A stretch of DNA of 64,000 nt from Paragonimus skrjabini miyazakii (taxonomy: Eukaryota; Platyhelminthes; Trematoda; Plagiorchiida; Troglotrematidae): positions 36,213 to 100,212 of the forward strand of contig JTDE01000266.1 in the NCBI GenBank assembly GCA_014338405.1, in the 5' to 3' direction. Both the position numbers and the translations under genes were made by a program. The notes under the pieces were generated by a model that searched no databases, was not told the origin of the DNA, and saw only the letters and a list, made by a program, of their open reading frames with translations. Positions within the stretch are counted from its first letter, which is position 1. Each line of letters opens with the position of its first letter. Positions 38,291 to 48,429 of this stretch are shown here, in pieces.

Positions 38291-40837
38291 TTATAAATCG
38301 CTATTTCTCTTTAGACCGGTTCCAACTGAGCAGCAAGCTGTATCGCCGGTGCGTCATACAAATAAATTACTCATCTGAAATCGATCTTAGTGGTACACCG
38401 CTCTATGTGCTTATCAGGCAACCCTTAAACTATAGGAAATAAAGTGCCCATTGATCAAATTATTTTAAACGTTGCAGAATTGTCCATACCGTTTTTGCAT
38501 TTGACAAAATAATGTTTTCTTATTAAATGTTAGACGAATGCTGTTTTTTCCATCTCTTTTCCTAAGCTAATAAATTTGATTTTATCTTCTAATATTCCAT
38601 TTATTTTAAAAGATTCACCTTCATTAGGTCTGGATATAATTATATTCTTTATACACATACGTTTAAAGGCATCTGAAATAACTCTTCTTAGATGTGTTTA
38701 ATTTGAGTTACTCTCACGGTTTCAGTGACCGTTAATCTCTTGTGTCGATCAACACCTGATGTATTTAACTGATGAACTCGCCGGTTTCAGTGTGCGTCAG
38801 TTGTGTTACAGTCCGATCTACAATCACCATTTATGATTACAACTACATACTACGCTCACCTATATATCTTTCTTATGTAACGCTAGAAGATTTATCGAAG
38901 TACCAGTAACATCAGTGTAATCTGGTCTAAGGATGGTTCAGTAGTCTTTTTGAAACTCTGTACGTTCTGTATGTCTCCCCAGAAACCCGATAACCACGTT
39001 TGCTTCCTACAGTTGCCTACCGTACATGACTTGCTTTTTGGGTTCTTTCATTACAGTTAGGGTTCGCGTAAGCACTTTCAGTATACGTTTTCTAGTGTTT
39101 GAGTTGAAAACTAAATCACCTACTGAATGTCTGTTTTGCTTTCCATTACGGAAAAGATTTGCGTATAACGGGAGTTGTTTACAAGAATGGAACGAAAATT
39201 CCGTGGAATCGCAGGTACAACGAGGAAACAGACGAGATGCATCAACGCTTATCAGGGGCTTTGTGTTATTCGGTAAGCTCAAGAATATGCTACAGTAACT
39301 TTAAACATTGTCGCCTTCAGCGGCTATAACTTTTCTGAACAAGTCGGATGAAAGCAAAATCTAGGTAATAATTACCGAGTTGACCTGATTAATTATTGGA
39401 CTCGCTTAGTCCAAAGAAAACGAGGTGCTATGGGTTTTCATTAATTGTTTTCCACATTTCATATTGTTCACATTGTTTGTGTTTGTTTAGCTCCTCTTTA
39501 TGCTGCCAACACACAGCATGTAGCATTGCACATGTTATTTGAAGAAAAATAGTGCTGTGGTATGGAAAGTGTCAAATCTGTAGCAGTTCGTTTTGTACCC
39601 CAACATCAGTAACAGGCTGGAACAGTATCAGGATATTCAAACATTATTTTCGGCAATACTTGCATATTAGATGAGACCAAACTTATTATTAATACTTGTA
39701 TAGTTTGTGGTGTAAGCGTATGATAGCAGTGAATAAAATTACGCAAAAAACCTACGAATTTAGGCGGTCAATCTTGGACTTAACGCGCTCCCAGTCTTAC
39801 TACAACTCCTTGTTGCATCCATCTGTAGACCTGCCAATTTTCTCACTCACTGTGATTTAAAGATGTCTCGCTATATTTTTTCATTTCACGATATAACTTT
39901 TGCACAATTCAGTCAGTTCAGTATGTTTCGGCGGGGTTGTCAACAGCTAATTTACATTTTCTGAATCGTTTTAACTAAAGAGTTAGAATGTCGTTCAATT
40001 TATTCACATGCCATGTATCCGTGCCCATGATCTAATGAAGTTTAAACTTGCGTGAGCCGCTTAAGCTAAACGACTGCAGTAATATGGGAAGACACTGCAG
40101 AAGACCCCTAAATGCACCAACTTGTTACTGAACCAAGAAAAAGAGCATCGTAGCAAACAACAGCGATTTGGAATCATCTTAGAATTGTGAGGGCCCATAC
40201 TTGATATGATCATGGAGAATATATATGTATACCAGTTGTTCCGCAAAATGTGGAATCGTGACATGTTTCAGTAACGTCGTGAGATACTCTAAGGTTTGAC
40301 AGTAAGGTGCCATTTTCATTTTGATGAAAATCCCATCAGTTTCATTGGAAAATGTCAAGTCCACGACACATTTGTCTATTCGAGACAAGGTCAAACACTG
40401 TTTAACATATCTAGAAAAGGCCATAAAAACGTTTTCGGGCGTCACACCGTGAAAACATCTTCACTGTTAACCGTCAGATAGTATCTTTTGAATTGTCTAA
40501 AAAATTTGAAGTATCAGATTGTTATAAAGCATTGACGTCGACGCATCGCACAAACTTGGACCCCGAGCCATGCAGACCAAATAAAAGAGTCAAGTGTTAG
40601 ATTTGGCTGATGCTGATTAGGCTGTTCATGGACGTACGCAAATCAAGATTATGTCTTCCGTTGACAGTTTGTTAGCTAGCATAAAGTTCAATAAGATTAT
40701 GATTCTCACGTTTCATAGTGACCTGTATCTTCAAATACTAATTTTCGTTGTTCCTCATAAATTAACACCGGCGTCAAACTAGCCGTCACTTTTAAAACTA
40801 TAAAATCTTGTTCACCATTGCATTTTTGTCACTTTAG
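38291..40837. other. No gene seen
   Basis: Probably intronic or intergenic. Frames such as 39007-39282 (minus) and 39026-39298 (plus) overlap one another on opposite strands and carry no motif. Confidence 0.4.
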
Positions 40838-41084
40838 GTTCTGATGGCGCTTATGCCCAACAGCACCCTCGCTATTGCATGGACTGGGTGTCAACTAGTA
40901 AATACTGAGAAAGGATCTGTGATCGGAACTCTCCATGTGTATTTAGAAAAAGATAGTTTGAATGAACAGCATGTGCACGTTGGTTCCGTGGGATTTTTCA
41001 AAAGTATTAAAGAACTGATAAAAAGTTACGCGCAGTCACCATCACAAGACTTATGCTACTTCGGTACCGTGAACAGTGTTGAAG
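40838..41084 (+). CDS. Candidate host exon d, paralogue of exon a
   Basis: The acceptor CATTTTTGTCACTTTAG ends at 40837 and the donor GTATGA starts at 41085. The exon is open in phase 0 for 82 codons and ends in phase 1. It begins VLMALMPNSTLAIAWTGCQL and ends QSPSQDLCYFGTVNSVEG, matching the end of exon a 21 kb away with the same donor position. The Trp and the spacing to a following Tyr (HVYLEKDS) could suit a beta-sandwich extracellular domain of the fibronectin-III type, but I cannot confirm this. The paralogue pair is the best evidence that this is a real exon. Confidence 0.6.
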
Positions 41085-41792
41085 GTATGATTGTCGGAAA
41101 CAATTTTTAACATGCATCCACAGATTTGACTTTATTGGTTGACAGGATCATCAGATTTGACAAGATATTAATAATCAATATTATATAATCATTTTGATGC
41201 ACACTCTTTCTCACAGGGAGTTTAAAATAAGTAGTAGGTATTATATGAAACAAGCAGATAACAAGTTTGTAAGTAGTAGCTGGAGCGTCAGGATGAGTGG
41301 TATTTAAATACACGTCTAGCGGTTATCACGCTTAAGAGTCCTTCATCTGTAACTTCATGGATACTCTTTGGTTGTCATATGACAACACTAAAAGAACGTT
41401 CTTACATTTAACTGTACACCTAGTGTAAACATTGTGATTTGTTAGGAAGGATGCTTCGTTTATTCGGTTGTTGTCCATTGAAGTGTCAGTTAATTTTCAT
41501 CGCGCTTGCAGTCATTTTGAACCAATTACCAGTTTTAACTCTTCATTCCATCTAGCTCTCTTGTTTAATGAATCAGTACGTTTTCTGTATGCTTAAATCG
41601 TTAATTTCAAATTTGTGGACTGACTGCAAACGGTAACTAGTTCAATGGTCACATATTTTTAGATCGCTTTAATGTTGGTAGTAATGCCTTTAAATAAAAT
41701 GTCCCGATTGCACTCGAGTCACGTAGAACCTTCAATGGGCCTCCTGTTATACAATAAAAATATGTCTTTGATTGAATCTGATTTTCTTGCAG

Positions 41793-41875
41793 CTGACGCA
41801 TTTCGTACAACATTTACAACATGGAACATAATCACTCCAACGCTGGCCATTATTGTGGCGTACTGTTTTAAATGA
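41793..41875 (+). CDS. Possible exon following exon d
   Basis: A strong acceptor (GAATCTGATTTTCTTGCAG) ends at 41792. Read in phase 1, as needed after exon d, it gives ADAFRTTFTTWNIITPTLAI followed by a hydrophobic stretch to a stop at 41873-41875. It may be a terminal exon with a membrane segment or be cut by a weak donor. It shows faint similarity to exon b (DA, then I-L/I-T). Confidence 0.25.
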
Positions 41876-43610
41876 CAACAAAGAACAGCAAAGTTGTACG
41901 TACGATGTTTATGTCATAATTCAGAATAATGCAAACAGTTGTACCATCAGCCGGTGTTTTGCCAGTTCAGTCAATTTTGCACAATTTTACGGACACATTT
42001 ATGTACAGGCAATTGCTAGACAACTTAACTAATCAAATTTATACTAATCCCCTCCTGTCAGGCAGTAACCTGATTAGTTATCATTTATTACTCGGCAACA
42101 TCTTGGATTTTGAAAAGTTCCAAGATAATCATCTTCACTAATTCAACACGATTAAGTGATCAGTCCTGTAAGCAGGTTGTAAATGGGAGGATTACCGAAT
42201 GTGTGGAACTTCCACTTGCAACTGTGTTTATCAAAATACGTGGGACTAGCAACTTTTGCTAGGACGACGTGTAGGGTCAGTAGTTTCCTTACCATCTTCA
42301 AGTGCAGACTTACAGTGGCCAACATATTTACCGGTCTGTGCCCATACATTCGTGTGTATTACTCAGTGCTTCTCTAGCTGTAACTTCGCTCTGCAGACCG
42401 ATTCAATGCGTTTATTCAGTGTGTGTGGAGTTTACTGCATGCTACACTCTTTTCCTTGATGAATATCACTTTTTAAATCCGATTACGTTTTTTACCAAAT
42501 TGTACTCTTGTACTAGGTTCTTTTGCGAGCAGAGGGATAACATGAAGAATGATCAATTTAACATCATTCTTCTGTACAAATATGAGGGAAGTTAGTCGAA
42601 GACCGGTATATATTACTGATGGTATAGGTGCAGTTCCGACTCAAGATGTCAGTATGGCTTTATAACTTAACTGGTAGAACGCATACCCTGTAGCGGCTTG
42701 CGGATTTTGTTCCTGAGATATTCTTAGTTTGAGATAAAAATAGATGGACTTCTGAAAATATGTTGAGCTACTCACTAGTAGTAGAGTTCTCGTTCATAAT
42801 TTCAGAGATTTTCAAATTAGGCCTGTAGTGACAATCCCTCCTTTGAAAGATTTGGCCAACCATGACTAGCCAGCGAATTCTTAATTTAAAAAGGCCTGCC
42901 CCCTGGTTTGCCCTCTGGGTTCAGGCGGCGAGGCAGATGTCGCGTGGGTGCAATGACGTTGTAAAATTTCATTGTAGTGGATGTATGTGGCTATGAAAAT
43001 ATTGGCGCATACAGTTGTAAGTTGGATGAGAATAAACACATCCAACAACTTAACTATTTTTGTGTTTGAAATATCTGAAAGTGATGTCGTCTGTGAATAT
43101 AATCGAACTTTCTATTCTTGAGTATCACCATTTTACCCGGCGCATTAAATTCGCATACTCCGAAATAGGGTCAATCAGACTACCTGTCTATGGCAGCGCT
43201 GGCACATTAAACGAAAGTTCCATTTGTCTCCACTCAGTGGGTTACTTTAGCAAGTGCTCACAATTTAACGGTAACGGATGCGCAATTGTTTTGATTCACG
43301 CCAATTCTTGTGAATACTACAGATTCTATTACCGAAAAGTTGAACAAAAATTTGAAAGTCCGCTGGATTAAGACCAACCGCAGAAATAAAATTCCAAAAG
43401 CTGACAAGGGCTTTACCAATTAAACTAGGGGCTATGCCGCAACCTCTGAAATGTCACGTTTTAATCCAGTGCTAACCACTGACGTTGGTGAAATTTAGCC
43501 CGAACTACGGGAAAAATTCTGATTAGATATCTAGTCTCCTAGATCAGTTGTTGGATTCCCTATGACTCAGTATTTTGGGCAGGAAAATGAACCCAACAAG
43601 AAAATGGCAA
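41876..43610. other. No assignable gene
   Basis: A 103-codon frame at 43060-43371 looks protein-like in places but has no convincing acceptor or motif. A degenerate tRNA-like string near 42655 and a GC-rich scrap near 42900 are probably repeat debris. Confidence 0.35.
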
Positions 43611-43614
43611 AGCT

Positions 43615-43720
43615 TCCTCAGTAGCTTTGCAGTTTAGATGGTAGAGTACTAGTTGCGTGTGGGCATACTGACTGTTGCTGGTATAGGCGTAACCGAAATC
43701 TTTTCCTTCAAACTGTTGGC
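43615..43720 (+). repeat. tRNA-derived SINE, decayed third copy
   Basis: GCAGTTTAGATGGTAGAGTA is a diverged A-box region like that at 11082, followed by GCATACTGACTGTTGCTGG and a mutated B box (GGCGTAACCGAAA), in the same order and spacing as the copy at 11041-11180. Confidence 0.5.
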
Positions 43721-44455
43721 GACTAAAGCCGCTTTGATGTGAAAATAGACCAAGCGTTCCCTAACCATAATAAGCATGGCGGTTGAACATTTTTGAAAAA
43801 TACGCGACGATTGATAAAACCTCATAGAGTATGCCTTATTTCGAGTCCTTCCTCCACCTAATGAAAATATGACAATTGAAACATCGTATTTCATAATTTG
43901 AAGTAGCATAAACCCCCAAGGTGCGCTGGATTCCTTTCTGAGTCTATACGGTGGTTTTTTGAAAATATACTGGGACATTTCCTGTTTTTAAAAAGTTGTT
44001 TGATTTTCTAAACTCTGGACTGCAAGTCCAGCGACTGTGAAGTTATGATCGCTCGACCTTGGGTTTGGCACTGAGACAACAAGTTAGAGTAAAATCTACC
44101 AGATGATCCGTGTGGCTAAAGTTGTAGACGAAACGTTTCATGAAATTAAGGTTACCTTTTCTTGGAGCACATGGTAAAAACTTATAAAAGGCGGAAAAGA
44201 ACATGGAATATCTGCTTACATGTAGTGACGGAATTTGTCAATCGGTGTGTTTACATGCAATGGACAGTGCAATTTAGCACGGACGTAAAGACGGAAATTC
44301 ATTACACACACATTGCATTTTCGAGATATACCTAGCAACAATCAATTGAGATGAAAGTAACAATGGTCATTATAATAACACCTGAACGTGGCAGTGCAAA
44401 TATGCATTTCTTGACTCATACCGTATTTCGTTCGAAAAAACCCAGTGAAGTCTTG

Positions 44456-45000
44456 AGAACGACAAAGTAGCGAACAAGACTTGTTTTCTGTGTTTGATCA
44501 TCAGGCTAATTACAACACAATAAAGATGATGCCAGTAACTGGGATGAGTTAGATAAATGGTCAATAGAGGTTATGGATGGCGTGTTTGTTATCAGTTACT
44601 CAGACAATGATCCAAGTCGTGGGCTCGATTGATTGTGGGCCAGGGGAAATTAAGTGTCCGCACGAACTTCTTCTGAGCACAGAGGTCAGAGTTGCGTGAT
44701 CGGATACCAATGGCGTCGGCAATAGTCAACGTTAGGAATCTCATCATTTTTGATCGATTTCTCGGTACTCAGTAGAAAATCTGAAAAGCGTCTTTCTTAA
44801 TGACAGAATGATTAGGGTCAATCAAATGACCAACAATCGCGCTTAAAACCGTCCTAGTCACACCACTGCTTATCCATGCAGGATGATGTTCACGCACTCT
44901 GGCAGACAATCGACTTGTTGTACGACCGCATTTGTGACGTGACATCATATATTCAGTCGTTGACCTCGTCTCAATTCTTTGCAGCATAATTAACATACTT
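44456..45000 (-). mobile_element. Penelope-like element copy D: GIY-YIG end and 3' terminus
   Basis: On the minus strand from about 44996 I read TTSRLSARVREHHPAWISSG, the helix-rich second half of the GIY-YIG domain with the conserved Arg and His residues; the GIY and YIG strands themselves are lost. A shift then leads to IADAIGIRSRNSDLCAQKKF and LNFPWPTINR, matching the C-terminus of copies A and B. The 3' motif lies at 44483-44504 and the end at GTCGTTC (44456). It pairs closely with copy E on the opposite strand. Confidence 0.85.
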
Positions 45001-45221
45001 GGGACAACCTACGTTGTAGACGATAAATAAAACTAGCATTCCATTGGCTTACTTTCATATCAATTCATCCTTGGTGATTTATGTGAACGACATTTTTAAA
45101 CAGAGGACAGTTGAAAATGAAGATATGAAAACAAATAGTCCATTTGTTTTGTGCAAACCATCATCTACAAATTCGAAAACATATTCAAAACCGTGCAAAA
45201 TCAGTTGTTTCTAGTTTCCAG

Positions 45222-45416
45222 ACACGTCGCAAGTTCACGCACTACTCAGCAATCAATGGAGCTCAACTGTCACTAGCTGATTCAACGTATATATTAGCTG
45301 TTTATCTTAAGACAGTTTGTAGTTTGCTGGAGGTTTTGGATCGCATGCAATGGGTTATTCAAACAACGTTTATGGACTTACTGGGCATTCTGTTCGTGGT
45401 TATACATCAGCATCAG
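45222..45416 (+). CDS. Candidate host exon e
   Basis: The acceptor GTTGTTTCTAGTTTCCAG ends at 45221 and CAG|GTTTAT could be the donor at 45417. The exon has 65 codons, phase 0 at both ends. The product includes INGAQLSLADSTYILAVYLK and a hydrophobic run (TTFMDLLGILFVVI) that could be a membrane segment. It is phase-compatible with exon f. The donor is weak, so the 3' boundary is less sure than the 5' one. Family not recognised. Confidence 0.4.
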
Positions 45417-46503
45417 GTTTATCACTTCTGTAAATAATCCGATAAAATATTGGTCAGTCCAACCAAACCTCACCTTCTGACAGATTTTTGTAGCCAAGAT
45501 AGCACTTAAACCTAGAAAGACTAAAGTGCACTTAAGTTACAGTGTAGGTTAGCAGATACCTCTATGTTTGGCGAGGGAGCACGGATTTTAATCTTCAACC
45601 GATCGAGGCAATCAAGGCAAATGTTCACGAATCGACTTCATGATTTCATATGACCGATAAAAGTTGTGTCCAATTCAACAAAATTGAAGGTTTCATAATT
45701 TTTCAACCCCGGTTTCATTGAATACGTCTCTTTCTACCAAACTCAGGAACATACGACGGAATTTTGACAGTTTTATGGTAGTTGCCTGAAATGGATATTA
45801 CGCAGTGACATTCAGAAATATAATGAAGTATGTGCGGTAAATTGCTTGATGTAGCATTCTGGTAATTGTAGATGGGGTCACTTATAACTGAGTTTTCCGC
45901 CAAGCGCGTGGATGTTGTTGATATTTTCATCGCATGGGTTGAGTTCAAGTGCTACATATCAAAAAATGAGGTCAAAAGTCGTATCGAGCAGATTGCGAAA
46001 CTATTGATTTTGTTTACAATGAATAATTCTATCAAATAAGCTGTTTTAGTGAATTGCCACAAAACGGAACACTGTGTAATTCACAAAGTGCTATTGGTGC
46101 AGTTGACAATGCAGATGTTTTGAAAGATTTTAATTAGATTTGTGTTATATTTACATGGTTAAGCACAAAATATGTCCCTTCATTTTGACAAGTTTATAAT
46201 AGAATAGAACAGAAGCACTGGATGAACGTTCTTGGTTTATATGCAATCATCTTACTTGGCTCAATGTGAAATAGATTGTTAGTTAACCGAGGAAATTTCA
46301 TGGTTCTTAGAAAACGAATAAACTTGTCAGGTTTGTGTATGCTTGTGGACTTAACTTTTCTCAGCGCTTGTGCGAAATCATACTGCCATATATAATGCGG
46401 ACATTCCTAAGCTTCGTCCGTTTAACTGGCATTACGAAGGAAAGAATGTTGTACAAATGTGTAAGAACATCAAGCTGAGAGATAATTAATTCATTGGCAT
46501 TAG

Positions 46504-46737
46504 ATCGGTCATGTTTACATCGCGCAAAAGTTTCGTTTGCAAGGTTTCGAATACTACATTGATAACTGGATTGGATGGCAGTCCCGATTACTACATCCGC
46601 CGAAATGCTGGAATCTGTCGACTGTGAATATGCCGGTGGATTTGGCAGCTTGGGTCAATTATCTAGGTGTTTTGTGTTTCGCCGAGGGTGTCGGTTTGAT
46701 TGCAATGATATCATTATTAATCGGTTCAACAGTAAAA
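46504..46737 (+). CDS. Candidate host exon f (membrane protein)
   Basis: The acceptor TTAATTCATTGGCATTAG ends at 46503 and the donor GTGCGT starts at 46738. The exon is 78 codons, phase 0 to phase 0. The amino half is polar and aromatic (LQGFEYYIDNWIGWQSR); the carboxy half is a membrane segment (VNYLGVLCFAEGVGLIAMIS). The next exon (48350) also starts in phase 0 and has another membrane segment. Penelope copy A begins only 41 bases after the exon, inside the intron. I infer a multi-pass membrane protein but do not recognise the family. Confidence 0.5.
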
Positions 46738-46764
46738 GTGCGTAGATCTTCAAACTTACACGCA

Positions 46765-48250
46765 TAACATGTTAGTAGAAAACATGTAGAAAACAAAAAG
46801 GTGTTTTCCCTTGATGTAAGCTCTCTGTTCACGAATGTACCACTTGTGGAAACTGTTGATTACCTCTGTGGGTATATTCGTTCCGAAGGTTTAAATGTGG
46901 GCCTACCCGAAGACACGCTCAAACAGCTGATATTAACGTGCACACAGAATGTACAGTTTCAGATTGTTGGGAAAAGATACCGTCAGAACGACGGCGTTGC
47001 GATGGGGTCACCGTTAGGCCCACTGTTGGCAGATATCTTCATGTCAATGTTAGAAAGAACTACGCTGCGGGGACTTGTTGCCAATAGCACTCTCTACAAG
47101 AGGTACGTAGACGATATCATCTGTGTAGTTGACGAGAATGTGGATCTGGATAGCCTACTTGCTGAGGCGAACACAGCACACCCTAATCTCAACTTTACAC
47201 TTGAGGCCGAGAAAGATAGACGAATATCCTTCTTGGATGTGGCACTGAGTCGTCGTGTAGACGGTTCAGTTCAGAGGAGTATTCACAGGAAGGGGACCTG
47301 GAACGGCCAGTATACTCACTTTTTCAGTTACGTACCCCTTAAACAGAAGAGAAACCTCGTCCGTAGTTTAACACACAGAGCTATGAGGATATGCACTGAT
47401 GACACGATTGAGGCAGAAATGGTGTTTTTACGACGGATATTCGCAGAGAACGCCTATTTTGTAAACTTTGTGGATAGACATATGACACTGACAGAACCGA
47501 GAGTTAAGCTCCAATCTGCGGAAAAGAAGTTGGTTTACTTGACGCTAGACTACAAAGGCGAGGCGTTGGCTGAACTAGTGACTCGTAGAATAAGTAGTGC
47601 AATCGAAAAGACCTACAGTGCTGCACAACTACGAATCTCGTTCAGATCCGACCCGGTTGTCCACGTACAGCTCAAAGATACGTTGCCTAAATGTGTGACC
47701 TCATTTTGTGTTTATTCTTTCACATGCTCCTGTGGAGCAGGTTACGTCGATCGCACAACCAGGCACCTTTCTCAGAGGATACGTGAACACCACCCTGCGT
47801 GGCTGACTAAAGGCGAGGTGAAGTCTATTTCGAGTGCAATTCTGGCTCACCTTGTGGACTCAGGGCACCAGGTCACACCGGAGGTGGCTTTCCAGCCCAT
47901 TTACCGCTTGCCCAGTCGTCAATCCAGAGGAGTCAAATTTCGTATTCTGGCCACCGCGGAAGCGATCGGAATTCGGTTGCGCAACCCACAGTTGTGCGCT
48001 CAGAAGAAATTTGTACAGGCTCTACGGTTACCATGGCCTCCCGTGACTGACTCGACACCCCCGGTGGTCAATTTTGTCACCTAATTGCCCTCCAAATTAC
48101 AATCTCGTGATGTAACTGTGTGACTAATTGTTTTTGATTTTGATCGCTTGACAACCATGATGATATAAAATGTTATGTAATTGGCCCGATGATGAATAAC
48201 CGAAAACAGACTGTTCGCCAAAACACCCTTTTACTTCTAACATGTTAGTA
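46765..48250 (+). mobile_element. Penelope-like element copy A with 13-bp target-site duplication
   Basis: The duplication TAACATGTTAGTA is identical at 46765-46777 and 48238-48250. The insert between (46778-48237, 1460 bp) holds the RT from motif A onward, the GIY-YIG domain and a 3' end with the shared terminal motif at 48186-48207. The 5' end starts abruptly at RT motif A, so it is 5'-truncated. A short near-inverted repeat (AAAAAGGTGTTTT near 46795 against AAAACACCCTTTT near 48220) lies at the two ends. It lies in the intron between exon f and the exon at 48350; without it and one duplication copy the intron would be about 139 bases. Confidence 0.9.
46801..48084 (+). pseudogene. Penelope reverse transcriptase + GIY-YIG endonuclease, 5'-truncated, otherwise open
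   Basis: The frame is open for 427 codons; it has no ATG at its start (46801 is GTG) because the element is truncated. RT motifs in order: FSLDVSSLFTNVPL (A), DGVAMGSPLGPLLADIFM (B), YKRYVDDIICVV (C, with an intact YVDD), ISFLDVALSRR. After the thumb region comes the nuclease: CVYSFTCSCGAGYVDRTTRH, in which the usual YIG is YVD, then LSQRIREHHPAWL and a tail with LRLPWPPV. In Penelope elements RT copies the RNA at a chromosomal end made by the nuclease. The missing fingers and the Gly-to-Asp change in the nuclease signature make activity unlikely. Confidence 0.95.
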
Positions 48251-48349
48251 TTATGATGTTTGTACAGCATTCAGGAATTCATAATTTTCATTGTTTTTCG
48301 CATCTTTTACCTTTCGCAAGTTCACATGTACACTTGGTGTTTAAAACAG

Positions 48350-48429
48350 GAATCAAAATACGATTCGTCTCGTCGCGAGGCCTGGCTTTTCTCTCTGCTG
48401 ATTGTCACCTGTGTGTTGATTTTTGAAAG
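48350..48429 (+). CDS. Candidate host exon g
   Basis: The acceptor TTGGTGTTTAAAACAG ends at 48349 and the donor GTAATT starts at 48430. Read in phase 0, as required after exon f, it encodes ESKYDSSRREAWLFSLLIVT and continues into a hydrophobic end, consistent with a polar loop leading into a membrane segment. It ends in phase 2. Agreement of phase, splice sites and hydrophobicity on both sides of a transposon-bearing intron supports the model. The next exon is not found. Confidence 0.5.

Noticed and set aside
42652..42720. A fourth copy of the first SINE family
   Set aside because: Only the A-box half is similar; the B box and flanks do not match.
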